Part shown: positions 38,073 to 46,063 of the stretch, piece by piece
How positions within the stretch are numbered: position 1 is the first letter of the stretch
Layout of the letters: every line of letters starts with the position of its first letter
Assembly (NCBI GenBank): GCA_016793065.1
Contig: JAEULV010000003.1
Coordinates: 1 to 64,000, forward strand
Direction: 5' to 3'
Source of the DNA: Hyphomicrobiaceae bacterium
Lineage (GTDB): Bacteria > Pseudomonadota > Alphaproteobacteria > Rhizobiales > Ancalomicrobiaceae
DNA length: 64,000 nucleotides
Notes under the pieces: model-generated
The model's input: only the letters and a program-made list of their open reading frames with translations
Databases searched by the model: none
Told to the model about the DNA's origin: nothing
Made by a program: the position numbers and the translations under genes

Positions 38073-38973
38073 GGCGATCCTGATTACCGTCATCACCGCG
38101 TCGACGCCGCTGCTGATCGCGGCAATCGGCGAACTCGTGACCGAGCGCTCGGGCGTGCTCAATCTCGGCGTCGAGGGCATGATGCTGATGGGGGCGGTGA
38201 CCGGGTTCGTCACCGGCTATTCCACCGGCTCGGTGGTGCTTGGGGCGATCGCGGGCATCGTTGCCGGCATGGCGATGGCGGCGCTGTTCGCCTTTCTGGT
38301 GCTCGGCATCGTCGTCAACCAGGTCGCCTCGGGACTGGCGTTGACGATCCTCGGCATCGGCCTTTCCGGCCTGATCGGCGCCAACTATACCGGGCTGCGC
38401 CTCGAACAGAAGCCTCCGGCGATATTCGGTGCGCTCGCCGACCTGCCCTATGCAGGCAAGCTGCTGTTCTCGCACGATTTCTTCGTCTATGCCGCCTTCG
38501 CGCTCGTCATCCTCGTCGCCTGGTTCCTGACGCGGACGCGGGCCGGGCTGACGTTGCGCGCCGTTGGCGAGAGCCATACCTCGGCGCACGCGCTCGGCGT
38601 GCCGGTGCGGCGGCTGCGGCTTTATGCCATCCTGTTCGGCGGCGCCTGCGCCGGGCTGGCCGGAGCGCATCTGTCGCTCGCCTACACGCCGTTCTGGGTC
38701 ACCGGCATGACGGCGGGGCGCGGCTGGATCGCGCTCGCCATCGTCGTTTTCGCCTCATGGCTGCCGTGGCGGGCGATGGCCGGGGCCTATCTCTTCGGCG
38801 GCGTCACCATTGCCCAATTGCAGGTGCAGGGGTTTGGTCTCGGCATACCGAGCCAGCTGATGTCGTCGCTGCCGTATCTTGCAACCATCGTGGTTCTGGT
38901 GATCATCTCCAGGACCCGGACCGGGAGCAGCGCGCCCGCGCATCTCGGCGTGCCATTCTGGCCCGACCGCTAG
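38059..38973 (+). CDS. BMP/nucleoside-type ABC transporter permease 2
   Basis: 304 residues, about eight membrane helices. The YufQ-like second permease motif is [23 protein letters not shown] at residues 22-45, and the [24 protein letters not shown] coupling loop is conserved. Starts inside the 3' end of permease 1, so the two are translated together and presumably form a heterodimeric channel. Confidence 0.93.
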   Translation: MGLIEAILITVITASTPLLIAAIGELVTERSGVLNLGVEGMMLMGAVTGFVTGYSTGSVVLGAIAGIVAGMAMAALFAFLVLGIVVNQVASGLALTILGIGLSGLIGANYTGLRLEQKPPAIFGALADLPYAGKLLFSHDFFVYAAFALVILVAWFLTRTRAGLTLRAVGESHTSAHALGVPVRRLRLYAILFGGACAGLAGAHLSLAYTPFWVTGMTAGRGWIALAIVVFASWLPWRAMAGAYLFGGVTIAQLQVQGFGLGIPSQLMSSLPYLATIVVLVIISRTRTGSSAPAHLGVPFWPDR

Positions 38974-39044
38974 CCAAGGCGACGGGACCGGCGAAACCGC
39001 GACGCTCCGGGAGGGCGCGCGAACGAAAAGAAGGGGAAGGACAG

Positions 39045-40127
39045 ATGAGCTTGAAGAACCTGACATTTGCCGCCATGACGGCGGCCTTCGTCGGCATTGC
39101 CGGCGCCGGCGTTGCCGAGGCCCAGGACAAGCTGAAGGTCGGCTTTGTCTATGTCGGCCCGGTCGGCGATTTCGGCTGGTCCTATCAGCACGACCAGGGC
39201 CGCAAGGCCGTCGAGGCGGCTTTCCCGGGCAAGGTCGAAACCACCTTCGTCGAGAATGTGCCGGAAGGTCCGGACGCCGAGCGCGTCATCGAGACGCTGG
39301 CCAAGTCCGGTCACAAGCTGATCTTCACCACCTCCTTCGGCTTCATGGAGCCGACGCTGAAGGTCGCCAAGCGCTATCCGAACGTGATGTTCGAGCACGC
39401 CACCGGCTACAAGCGCGACAAGAACGTCGCCACTTATTCGGGCCGCTTCTATGAAGGCCGCTACATCATCGGCCAGATCGCGGCGAAGATGTCGAAGTCC
39501 GGCACGGTCGGCTACATCGCCTCGTTCCCGATTCCGGAAGTCGTCTCCGGTATCAACGCCTTCATGCTCGGCGCCCAGTCGGTGAAGCCGGACATGAAGA
39601 TCAAGGTGATCTGGGTCAGCTCGTGGTTCGATCCGGGCAAGGAAGCCGACGCGGCCAAGGCGTTGATTTCCCAGGGCGCCGACGTGCTGTCGCAGCACAC
39701 CGACAGCCCGGCGGCGATGCAGGAGGCCGAAAAGGCCGGCGTCAAGGCGTTCGGCCAGTCCTCGGACATGGTCAAGTTCGGCCCGAAGGCGCAGCTGACC
39801 TCGATCGTCGACGATTGGGGCCCGTACTACATCAAGCGCGTCAAGGCGGCGCTCGACGGCACCTGGAAGTCCGAGGATTTCTGGGGTGGCCTGAAGGACG
39901 GTGACGTGGTGATGGCGCCCTATGCCAACATGCCCGACGACGTCAAGGCGATGGCCAAGGCGACCGAGGACAAGCTGCGCTCCGGCGCGATGCACGCCTT
40001 CACCTGCCCGGTCGTCGACCAGGCCGGCAAGACCATCGAGTGCAAGGGTGGCAAGAACCTCGACGACGGTCAGGTCCTCGGCATGAACTTCTACGTCAAG
40101 GGCATCGACGACAAGTTGCCGCAGTGA
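39045..40127 (+). CDS. BMP-family solute-binding protein
   Basis: 360 residues. A type I signal peptide (1-26, GVAEA-QD) is followed by the BMP/PnrA-like fold: KVGFVYVGPVGDFGWSYQHDQGRKAVEAAF. The family binds nucleosides or purine bases in the periplasm. There is no lipobox cysteine, so it is free rather than lipid-anchored. A good Shine-Dalgarno (AAGGGGAAGGA) precedes ATG 39045. Neighbour genes point to a purine ligand; guanosine, adenosine or xanthine are all possible. Confidence 0.93.
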   Translation: MSLKNLTFAAMTAAFVGIAGAGVAEAQDKLKVGFVYVGPVGDFGWSYQHDQGRKAVEAAFPGKVETTFVENVPEGPDAERVIETLAKSGHKLIFTTSFGFMEPTLKVAKRYPNVMFEHATGYKRDKNVATYSGRFYEGRYIIGQIAAKMSKSGTVGYIASFPIPEVVSGINAFMLGAQSVKPDMKIKVIWVSSWFDPGKEADAAKALISQGADVLSQHTDSPAAMQEAEKAGVKAFGQSSDMVKFGPKAQLTSIVDDWGPYYIKRVKAALDGTWKSEDFWGGLKDGDVVMAPYANMPDDVKAMAKATEDKLRSGAMHAFTCPVVDQAGKTIECKGGKNLDDGQVLGMNFYVKGIDDKLPQ

Positions 40128-40151
40128 TTCCAACATCACCTTTCAACACGA

Positions 40152-40178
40152 TTTCCCTCCCCTTCACGGGGAGGGAAA
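40152..40178. repeat. REP-like hairpin between the BMP gene and puuD
   Basis: A perfect 11-bp stem TTTCCCTCCCC / GGGGAGGGAAA with a 5-base loop. It resembles the third hairpin of the element at 8822-8844. It may also reduce read-through into puuD. Confidence 0.6.
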
Positions 40179-40209
40179 ACCGGGTGGCAATGTTCCTGCG
40201 AGAGGGTTG

Positions 40210-41388
40210 ATGGAAACGTTCCTGCTTGACTGGTCGAACCTGCTGCTGCGGTGGGCGCATCTGATCCTGGGGATCGGCTGGATCGGGACGTCGTTCTATT
40301 TCATCGGGCTCGATGTATCGCTGCGCAAGCGCGAGGGGTTGCCGGCGGATGTCTACGGGTCGTCGTGGCAGGTGCATGGCGGCGGGTTTTACGATGTGCG
40401 CAAGTACACCGTGGCGCCGAGCCAGTTGCCGCCCGATCTGATCTGGTTCAAGTGGGAAGCCTACCTGACCTGGGTGACCGGGTTCGCGCTGATCGTCGTC
40501 CAGTACTATTTCAACGCCACCGCCTATCTGATCGATCCGGGCAAGCTGGCGCTGACGCCGGCAATGGCGATCGGGATTTCGGTGGTGTCGCTCGGGCTCG
40601 GTTGGCTCGTCTATAACGGGCTCTGCCGCTCGCCGCTCGGCGCCAGCCAGCCGGCGTTGATGAGCGTGCTGTTCGTTATCGTGCTTGGCGCCGCGTGGGG
40701 CTATACCCATGTCTATTCCGGGCGCGGCGCGCTCATTCATGTCGGGGCGCTGGTCGGCACATGGATGGCGTTCAACGTCTTCATGATCATCGTGCCGAAC
40801 CAGAAGAAGATCGTCGCCAGCCTGTTGAAGGGCGAGGCGCCGGATGCGCGGCTGGGGGCCATCGGTAAGCAACGCTCCGTGCACAACACCTATCTGACGC
40901 TGCCGGTCATCCTGATGATGGTGTCGAACCATTATCCGATGCTGACCAATCATCCGCATTCATGGCTGCTGGTCGGGCTGGTGCTGGTGATCGGCGCGCT
41001 GGTGCGCCATTTCATCGTCCGGCACGAAGCCGGCGACGCGATGGGGAAAATCGCCTGGACGCTGCCGGTGGCGGCGGTGGCGCTGCTGGCGGCGATGGTG
41101 CTGACGGCGCCGCGGGTCGATCCGGCGATGGCCGGGCTGAAGGTCAGCGACGCCGAGGTGCTGGCGATCGCGCAGAAACATTGCGTCCAGTGCCACGCCG
41201 CCAAGCCGACGCATGAGGGCTTCAGCGAGGCGCCGAAGGGCGTGGTCTTCGCGAGCCCGGCCGACATCCGCCGCTACGGTCCGCTCGTATTGCAGCAGGC
41301 CGTGCAGTCGGACGCGATGCCGCTCGGCAACGAGACCGGCATCAGCGACGCCGAACGGCGCCAGCTCGGCGCATGGCTGCTGAAGTGA
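40210..41388 (+). CDS. puuD: Membrane urate hydroxylase with C-terminal cytochrome c domain
   Basis: 392 residues. The first about 310 form the DUF989 integral membrane part with eight or so helices (WAHLILGIGWIGTSFYFIGLD at 15-35), and a periplasmic cytochrome c domain ends the protein with haem motif CVQCH (about residues 324-328). PuuD oxidises urate to 5-hydroxyisourate and passes electrons to the respiratory chain instead of O2. UraH and UraD, which process the product, are nearby. ATG 40210 is used; TTG 40207 is in frame. A REP-like hairpin lies just upstream. Confidence 0.95.
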   Translation: METFLLDWSNLLLRWAHLILGIGWIGTSFYFIGLDVSLRKREGLPADVYGSSWQVHGGGFYDVRKYTVAPSQLPPDLIWFKWEAYLTWVTGFALIVVQYYFNATAYLIDPGKLALTPAMAIGISVVSLGLGWLVYNGLCRSPLGASQPALMSVLFVIVLGAAWGYTHVYSGRGALIHVGALVGTWMAFNVFMIIVPNQKKIVASLLKGEAPDARLGAIGKQRSVHNTYLTLPVILMMVSNHYPMLTNHPHSWLLVGLVLVIGALVRHFIVRHEAGDAMGKIAWTLPVAAVALLAAMVLTAPRVDPAMAGLKVSDAEVLAIAQKHCVQCHAAKPTHEGFSEAPKGVVFASPADIRRYGPLVLQQAVQSDAMPLGNETGISDAERRQLGAWLLK

Positions 41389-41410
41389 GGCAACCCCTGT
41401 CGGTGCGATC

Positions 41411-41926
41411 ATGAGCGCGATCTGCCTTTCGGACGTCAACCAGCTGCCGCCGGCGGCCTTCGCCGAACGGTTCGGCGACATTGCCGAGCATTCGCCGTGG
41501 GTCGCCGCGACGGCGCTCGCGGCCCGGCCGTTTGGCGGGCGCGAGGCGATGATCGCCGCCTTTGTCGCGGCGATCGGCGGGGCCGGGCGCGATGCCCAGC
41601 TGGCGCTGATCCGCGCCCATCCCGACCTTGCCGGCAAGGCGGCGCTGGCCGGAAACCTCACCGACGACAGCAAGCGCGAGCAGGCCGGCGCCGGGCTCGA
41701 CAGCCTGACGCCCGACGAGTTTGCCCGCTTCACCGGACTGAACGGCGCCTATCTGGCGAAGTTCGGCTTCCCGTTCATCTTCGCCGTCAGGGGCGCGACC
41801 AAGCACATGATCCTCGATGCGTTCGCGGCGCGGCTGGACAATGACGCCGGGACGGAATTCAACACAGCACTGGCCCAGATCGCCCGCATCGTGCGGTTTC
41901 GGCTGGAGGACCGGGTGAGCGAATGA
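41411..41926 (+). CDS. uraD: OHCU decarboxylase
   Basis: 171 residues. Converts 2-oxo-4-hydroxy-4-carboxy-5-ureidoimidazoline, the UraH product, to S-allantoin. Family residues: FGDIAEHSPWVA with the catalytic His, RAHPDLAGKAAL, and DSKREQAGAGLDSLTPDE, followed by KFGFPFIFAVRG. Last four bases overlap the next gene (ATGA), so urate-to-allantoin and the following hydrolase are translationally coupled. Confidence 0.96.
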   Translation: MSAICLSDVNQLPPAAFAERFGDIAEHSPWVAATALAARPFGGREAMIAAFVAAIGGAGRDAQLALIRAHPDLAGKAALAGNLTDDSKREQAGAGLDSLTPDEFARFTGLNGAYLAKFGFPFIFAVRGATKHMILDAFAARLDNDAGTEFNTALAQIARIVRFRLEDRVSE

Positions 41927-43197
41927 TTTCCACCGCGACGCAAGCGCTGGGCCGGCGGGCGCAGGCCAAGCTCGATGCCCTTGCCGCCATCAGCGCCGAC
42001 GACGACCGGATCAACCGCCTGTACCTGACGCCGGAATATCGCCGCGCCGCCAATCTGGTGGCCGGCTGGATGGCGGACATCGGGCTGGAGGTGCACGAGG
42101 ATGCGCTGGCGAGCGTGCACGGGCGGCTGGCGCCGACGCTGGCCGGCGGGTCGAACCGGCGGCTGCTGATCGCCTCGCATATCGACACCGTGATCGATGC
42201 CGGCATGTATGACGGCTGTCTCGGCGTCGTCGCCGGACTGATCGCCGTCGACGAGATCCGCAAGCGGGGTCTCAGGCTGCCGTTCGGCATCGAGGTGGTT
42301 GCCTTCGGCGACGAGGAAGGCGTGAGGTTTCCGACGACGCTGTCGTCGTCGACGGCGCTGGCGGGAGCGTTCGACGCGGCGAGCCTCGACAAGCCGGGGA
42401 TCGATGGCGTCAGCCTGCGGCAGGCGCTGACGGCATTCGGCAAGGACCCGGGCGAGATCGCGGCGGCGGCCGCCGATCCGGCGTCGCTGATCGGCTATGT
42501 CGAGGTGCATATCGAGCAGGGGCCGGTGCTGGAACACGAGGGCGAGGCGCTGGGCGTGGTGACGTCGATCGCCGGGCAGTCGCGCTATCGCATCACCGTG
42601 TCGGGCGAGGCCGGGCATGCCGGGACGGTGCCGATGGGGCTGCGTCACGACGCCATGATGGCGACGGCGGAGATCTGCGGGCTGATCGAGGCGGAGGCAC
42701 GCGCCGGCAATGCCGCCCACGGGCTGGTGGCGACGGTCGGCACGCTTCAGGTCAAACCCGGCGCCGTCAACGTCATTCCGGCGGAGGTCACATTCACCCT
42801 CGATATACGCGCCGCCAGCGATGCGCCGCGATTGGCGGCGATCGAGACGATCCGCGCCGGCATCGACGGCATATGTGCCCGGCGTGGGACAAGATGGCGC
42901 TGGGAGAAGTTCCTCGACCAGCCGACGACGCCGATGAATGACGGCCTGCAGGCGCTTCTGACCGAGGCGGTCACCGGGCTCGGCGGCAAGGGGCGGCGGC
43001 TCGCCTCGGGCGCCGGCCACGATGCGATGGCGCTGGCGCCGGTGACCGACACGGCGATGCTGTTCGTCCGGTCGCGCGGCGGCATCAGTCACAATCCGGC
43101 GGAATTCTCCAGCGTCGACGACATGGGGCTTGCCATCGAGGCGCTGATCCGCTTCATCGAAGGCTTGGCCCGCCGCGAAATCGCCCGAGCGGGATAA
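41923..43197 (+). CDS. M20-family Zn-dependent amidohydrolase (allantoate amidohydrolase-like)
   Basis: 424 residues. Metal-binding positions match the N-carbamoyl amidase branch of M20: ASHIDTVIDAGMYDG, FGDEEGVRF and EVHIEQGPVLEHEG, with the catalytic RITVSGEAGHAGTVPM. The placement directly after uraD favours allantoate amidohydrolase; N-carbamoyl-L-amino acid hydrolase is the alternative and the two are hard to tell apart by sequence. The fold has a catalytic and a lid domain and works as a dimer. Confidence 0.88.
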   Translation: MISTATQALGRRAQAKLDALAAISADDDRINRLYLTPEYRRAANLVAGWMADIGLEVHEDALASVHGRLAPTLAGGSNRRLLIASHIDTVIDAGMYDGCLGVVAGLIAVDEIRKRGLRLPFGIEVVAFGDEEGVRFPTTLSSSTALAGAFDAASLDKPGIDGVSLRQALTAFGKDPGEIAAAAADPASLIGYVEVHIEQGPVLEHEGEALGVVTSIAGQSRYRITVSGEAGHAGTVPMGLRHDAMMATAEICGLIEAEARAGNAAHGLVATVGTLQVKPGAVNVIPAEVTFTLDIRAASDAPRLAAIETIRAGIDGICARRGTRWRWEKFLDQPTTPMNDGLQALLTEAVTGLGGKGRRLASGAGHDAMALAPVTDTAMLFVRSRGGISHNPAEFSSVDDMGLAIEALIRFIEGLARREIARAG

Positions 43198-43209
43198 GGA
43201 GTGAGCAAG

Positions 43210-44436
43210 ATGTCCGACGCGCTGGCGTCCCTGATCGATGCCCGGTTTGCCGACGAGGTCGCGTTTCTGAAGGCGCTGGTGCGCGTGCCCAGCGACAATC
43301 CGCCGGGCGACACCGAGGCGCATGCGCTGGAAGCGGCGCGGCTGTTGACCGCCCTCGGCTTCGAGGTGGAACAGCAACCGGTGCCGGCGCCATTCGTGCA
43401 CCAGCACGGCATGAAGAGCGTCGTCAACCTGATCGTCCGCCATCGCTTCGGCGCCGGCAAGGGACCGGTGATCGCGCTCAACGCCCATGGCGACGTGGTG
43501 CCGCCGGGACAGGGCTGGACCGTCGATCCCTATGGGGCGGAGGAGCTGCGCGGGTCGATCTATGGTCGCGGCGTGGCGGTGTCGAAGTCCGATTTCGCCA
43601 CCTATGCCTTCGCGCTGAAGGCGCTGATCGACGCCGACCTGGCGCTTGACGGCACGGTCGAGCTGCATCTGACCTATGACGAGGAAGCCGGCGGCTTCGT
43701 CGGGCCGAAATGGCTGATCGAGCAGGGGCTGACCAAGCCGGACCTGGCGTTCTCGGCCGGGTTTTCCTACGCGATCACCACGGCGCATAACGGCTGCCTC
43801 CATCTCGAGGTGGTGGTGCGGGGCAAGCAGGCGCATGCGGCGATGCCGGAATCCGGCGCCGACGCGCTGGAGGCGGCGACGCCGATCCTGGCGGCGCTCT
43901 ATGGCGAGCGGCACCGGCTGACCGGCATCATGAGCGCGGAAAAGGGCATCGGCACGCCGAAGCTGACGGTGGGGCTGATTTCCGGCGGCATCAACACCAA
44001 TGTGGTGCCGGACCGCATCGCCATGCGCATCGACCGGCGGCTGATCCCGGAGGAAGTCGGCACCGAGGTCGAGGCGGCGCTGATCGCGCTGATCGAGGCG
44101 GCGGTGCCGGCGACGGCGGGGATCGAGGTCGAATGCCGGCGGATCATGCTGGCCGAGCCGTTGCGGCCGGTCGCCGGCGTCGACAGGCTGGTGGCGGCGA
44201 TCCAGGGACCGGCGAAGGCGGTGCTCGGCGTCGACGTCGAGCCGACCGGCGTGCCGCTCTACACCGACGCCCGGCATTATTCCTCGGCCGGCATCCCGAC
44301 CGTGCTCTACGGCGCCGGCCCGCGCTCGATCCTCGAGGCCAACGCCCATTCGGCCGACGAACACCTGAAGATCTCCGACCTCCGGGCCGCGACCGAGATT
44401 GTCGCCCGCGCCCTGGCGAATTTGCTCGGTGGGTGA
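43210..44436 (+). CDS. M20-family ArgE/DapE-like metallo-amidohydrolase
   Basis: 408 residues. Zinc-ligand motifs are LNAHGDVVPPGQGWTVDPY (H and D) and TYDEEAGGF (Glu pair), plus a dimerisation domain with VVRGKQAHAAMPESGADALEA. Family members deacylate N-acyl amino acids or cleave dipeptides; the true substrate is unknown. It follows the previous gene after 12 bases. AAGGAG at 43195-43200 favours ATG 43210 over the GTG at 43201. It closes the purine cluster, and a strong terminator follows. Confidence 0.88.
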   Translation: MSDALASLIDARFADEVAFLKALVRVPSDNPPGDTEAHALEAARLLTALGFEVEQQPVPAPFVHQHGMKSVVNLIVRHRFGAGKGPVIALNAHGDVVPPGQGWTVDPYGAEELRGSIYGRGVAVSKSDFATYAFALKALIDADLALDGTVELHLTYDEEAGGFVGPKWLIEQGLTKPDLAFSAGFSYAITTAHNGCLHLEVVVRGKQAHAAMPESGADALEAATPILAALYGERHRLTGIMSAEKGIGTPKLTVGLISGGINTNVVPDRIAMRIDRRLIPEEVGTEVEAALIALIEAAVPATAGIEVECRRIMLAEPLRPVAGVDRLVAAIQGPAKAVLGVDVEPTGVPLYTDARHYSSAGIPTVLYGAGPRSILEANAHSADEHLKISDLRAATEIVARALANLLGG

Positions 44437-44466
44437 ATAATTGCTCAAAGAGGTTTTTGATTGCAG

Positions 44467-44503
44467 CGGGGCGGCATGCGAGTGCCGCCCCGTTTTGGTT
44501 TTG
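44467..44503 (+). terminator. Intrinsic terminator of the purine operon
   Basis: A 10-bp perfect stem CGGGGCGGCA / TGCCGCCCCG (44467-44492, 6-base loop) is followed by TTTTGGTTTT. It lies 30 bases past the last gene of the cluster. Confidence 0.85.
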
Positions 44504-44663
44504 AGGCGTGAAAGTTTGTTTCCGGATGGGTGTGAAGGTTTCTTTCGGAGGGGCGTTCTTCTGGTTCGGCTGCTCGGACGACGATGGCGGCTTCGCGTCG
44601 GTCCGGGTGTGGTTTTGCTGCGGCCGGCCTGTGGCGCGGCCCTGCGACGGTGCATGGCGCGGA

Positions 44664-44768
44664 CGTGGATTGGGTTCCGGCTCGGGGGCCGGAATGACGA
44701 GTGGGGGAGGTTTGGGGAAATACGCCGTTGCGGCGATGGGCCTGCCCTGCGGTCGCGGGTTTGCGCGG
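44664..44768. repeat. Direct repeat copy 1 with REP-like palindrome
   Basis: The unit starts CGTGGATTGGG, carries the imperfect palindrome TTCCGGC...GCCGGAA (about 44673-44692) followed by TGACGAG, and runs through AAATACGCCGTTGCGGC to GGTCGCGG. It matches the copy at 44911-45013 almost base for base, differing by a one- or two-base change near position 44701. Confidence 0.8.
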
Positions 44769-44910
44769 ACCGGCGAAAGGCGGCGCGATCGGGGTTGGCG
44801 GCGAGACCCGGGCGCGATGGGCTAGCGCGGTGGCAAAATGCGCCGTCGGGGGCGGCCTGGTTTGCGCTGGCAGCCGTGGCGGCCTGACCCGAGCCGGTAT
44901 CTGGCGCCGG

Positions 44911-45013
44911 CGTGGATTGGGTTCCGGCTCGGGGGCCGGAATGACGAGTTTGGGGAGGTTTGGGGAAATACGCCGTTGCGGCGATGGGCCTGCCCTGCGG
45001 TCGCGGCTTTGCG
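44911..45013. repeat. Direct repeat copy 2
   Basis: Near-identical to the copy at 44664-44768, same orientation. The centre-to-centre spacing is about 247 bases, so the whole unit may be longer than the conserved core. Confidence 0.8.
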
Positions 45014-45076
45014 CGAGGGCTGGCGAATGGCGGACTGCCCTCGAAGGGGCAGCCCGGTCGTCGTGGTAGGGGCGGA

Positions 45077-45445
45077 TCAGCCGGGGTTCGGGTCGTTCGG
45101 CGGGCCGGGGCGGATGATCGCGATCAGCGTCTTGATCAGGCGTTCGACCCAGTTGGGGCCAAAGAGAAGGGTCAGATCCGTCAGGAAGCTCAGCACGAAG
45201 CCGACGAACACGGGATAGCCGCTGCCGGGCTGGCCGAGAAGGTATGCAAACCAGACGGTCAGGCCGATGGCCAACGGCAGCGCCACCACGTAGCGCAGGA
45301 TGGTCAGCCAGGGCGCATTGAAGTGATCGTCCGGCGGCGGTTGATGAGCCTCGCCGGTCGGGCGGGGGCCGTCGATTGCCTTGGGTTCGCCCAGATCCGG
45401 CGGCAAAATCTGGGGAATCAGGTCGAGTTCGTCACGTTCAATCAT
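45077..45445 (-). CDS. Small two-helix membrane protein, hypothetical
   Basis: 122 residues from ATG 45445. Residues about 46-66 (ILRYVVALPLAIGLTVWFAYLLG) and about 75-95 (YPVFVGFVLSFLTDLTLLFG) are hydrophobic helices, with an acidic and Pro-rich N-terminal tail. I do not recognise the family. It may be monocistronic. The longer frame to 45670 has no coding character upstream of this start. Confidence 0.6.
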   Translation of the reverse strand: MIERDELDLIPQILPPDLGEPKAIDGPRPTGEAHQPPPDDHFNAPWLTILRYVVALPLAIGLTVWFAYLLGQPGSGYPVFVGFVLSFLTDLTLLFGPNWVERLIKTLIAIIRPGPPNDPNPG

Positions 45446-46063
45446 CGAAGTTGGTCCGCAGAGCCCGTAGAGGGGAGGGTGCCAGGCCTTGGGCAGGCGG
45501 GCGAGGCCTCGTGAGGCTTGCAGAGGGCCGGATGAAAAAACAGCAATCGCCCCTCGCAGTGGCGATGACGTCAGGTTGCGATCGATTGTAATGGAGTCAC
45601 ACTTCCCGGAAAGGGCGATTCCCGGTTGAGTGGTTGTGAAGCAATGGCAAAGTCGTCGCGGAGCAATCAAGTTGTCGGCGGTGTTTCACGGTATTCAATG
45701 CGGCAGCGCGCGAGACAAGGAAAGTAAATCACGCCGAAGCCACCAAAAGCTGATCGGCGGTTGTGCCATCATAAAGTCGTAGGGTGCTTGATGCAGAGCG
45801 ACGGACTGGTCTTGCGTCGCATATTCAAATCCGATCGGTGGCCATGGAGCAGGCACTCTCCACCCGGTACCGAAAGTGTCGCCGATTCAGGTTAATGACG
45901 TATTAATCCTATGTAGGCCTTTGTTGCTCGATTGGTGGCTGTAACTGACCCGCCGGCCGCGCTCCTTCCCTCGCGCCATCCTTGCTTTTGATCCAGCCCC
46001 TCGACAGGGCCTGCGGGCTCGTTCACTCTCGCGGCAACGAAAAGACCGGGAGCGACGTCCGAG
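45446..46063. other. 618-base spacer upstream of the acyl-ACP synthetase
   Basis: No convincing gene. It is more A+T-rich than the surroundings. An inverted repeat TTAAT-GACGT-ATTAA sits at 45892-45906, about 155 bases before the acyl-ACP synthetase start. Promoters for both flanking genes should be here; I could not assign them. Confidence 0.5.

Larger units (their letters stand above)
44437..45076. other. Spacer with terminator and a 100-bp direct repeat
   Basis: About 640 bases without a convincing gene. It holds the terminator at 44467 and two near-identical copies of a roughly 100-base unit (44664 and 44911). Frames that cross this stretch repeat their own sequence because of the repeat and are not taken as genes. 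Confidence 0.6.

Noticed and set aside
44441-45218. Several overlapping open frames in the spacer after the purine operon
   Set aside because: They are built from the 100-base direct repeat, with repeated peptide text and no family or initiation signal.
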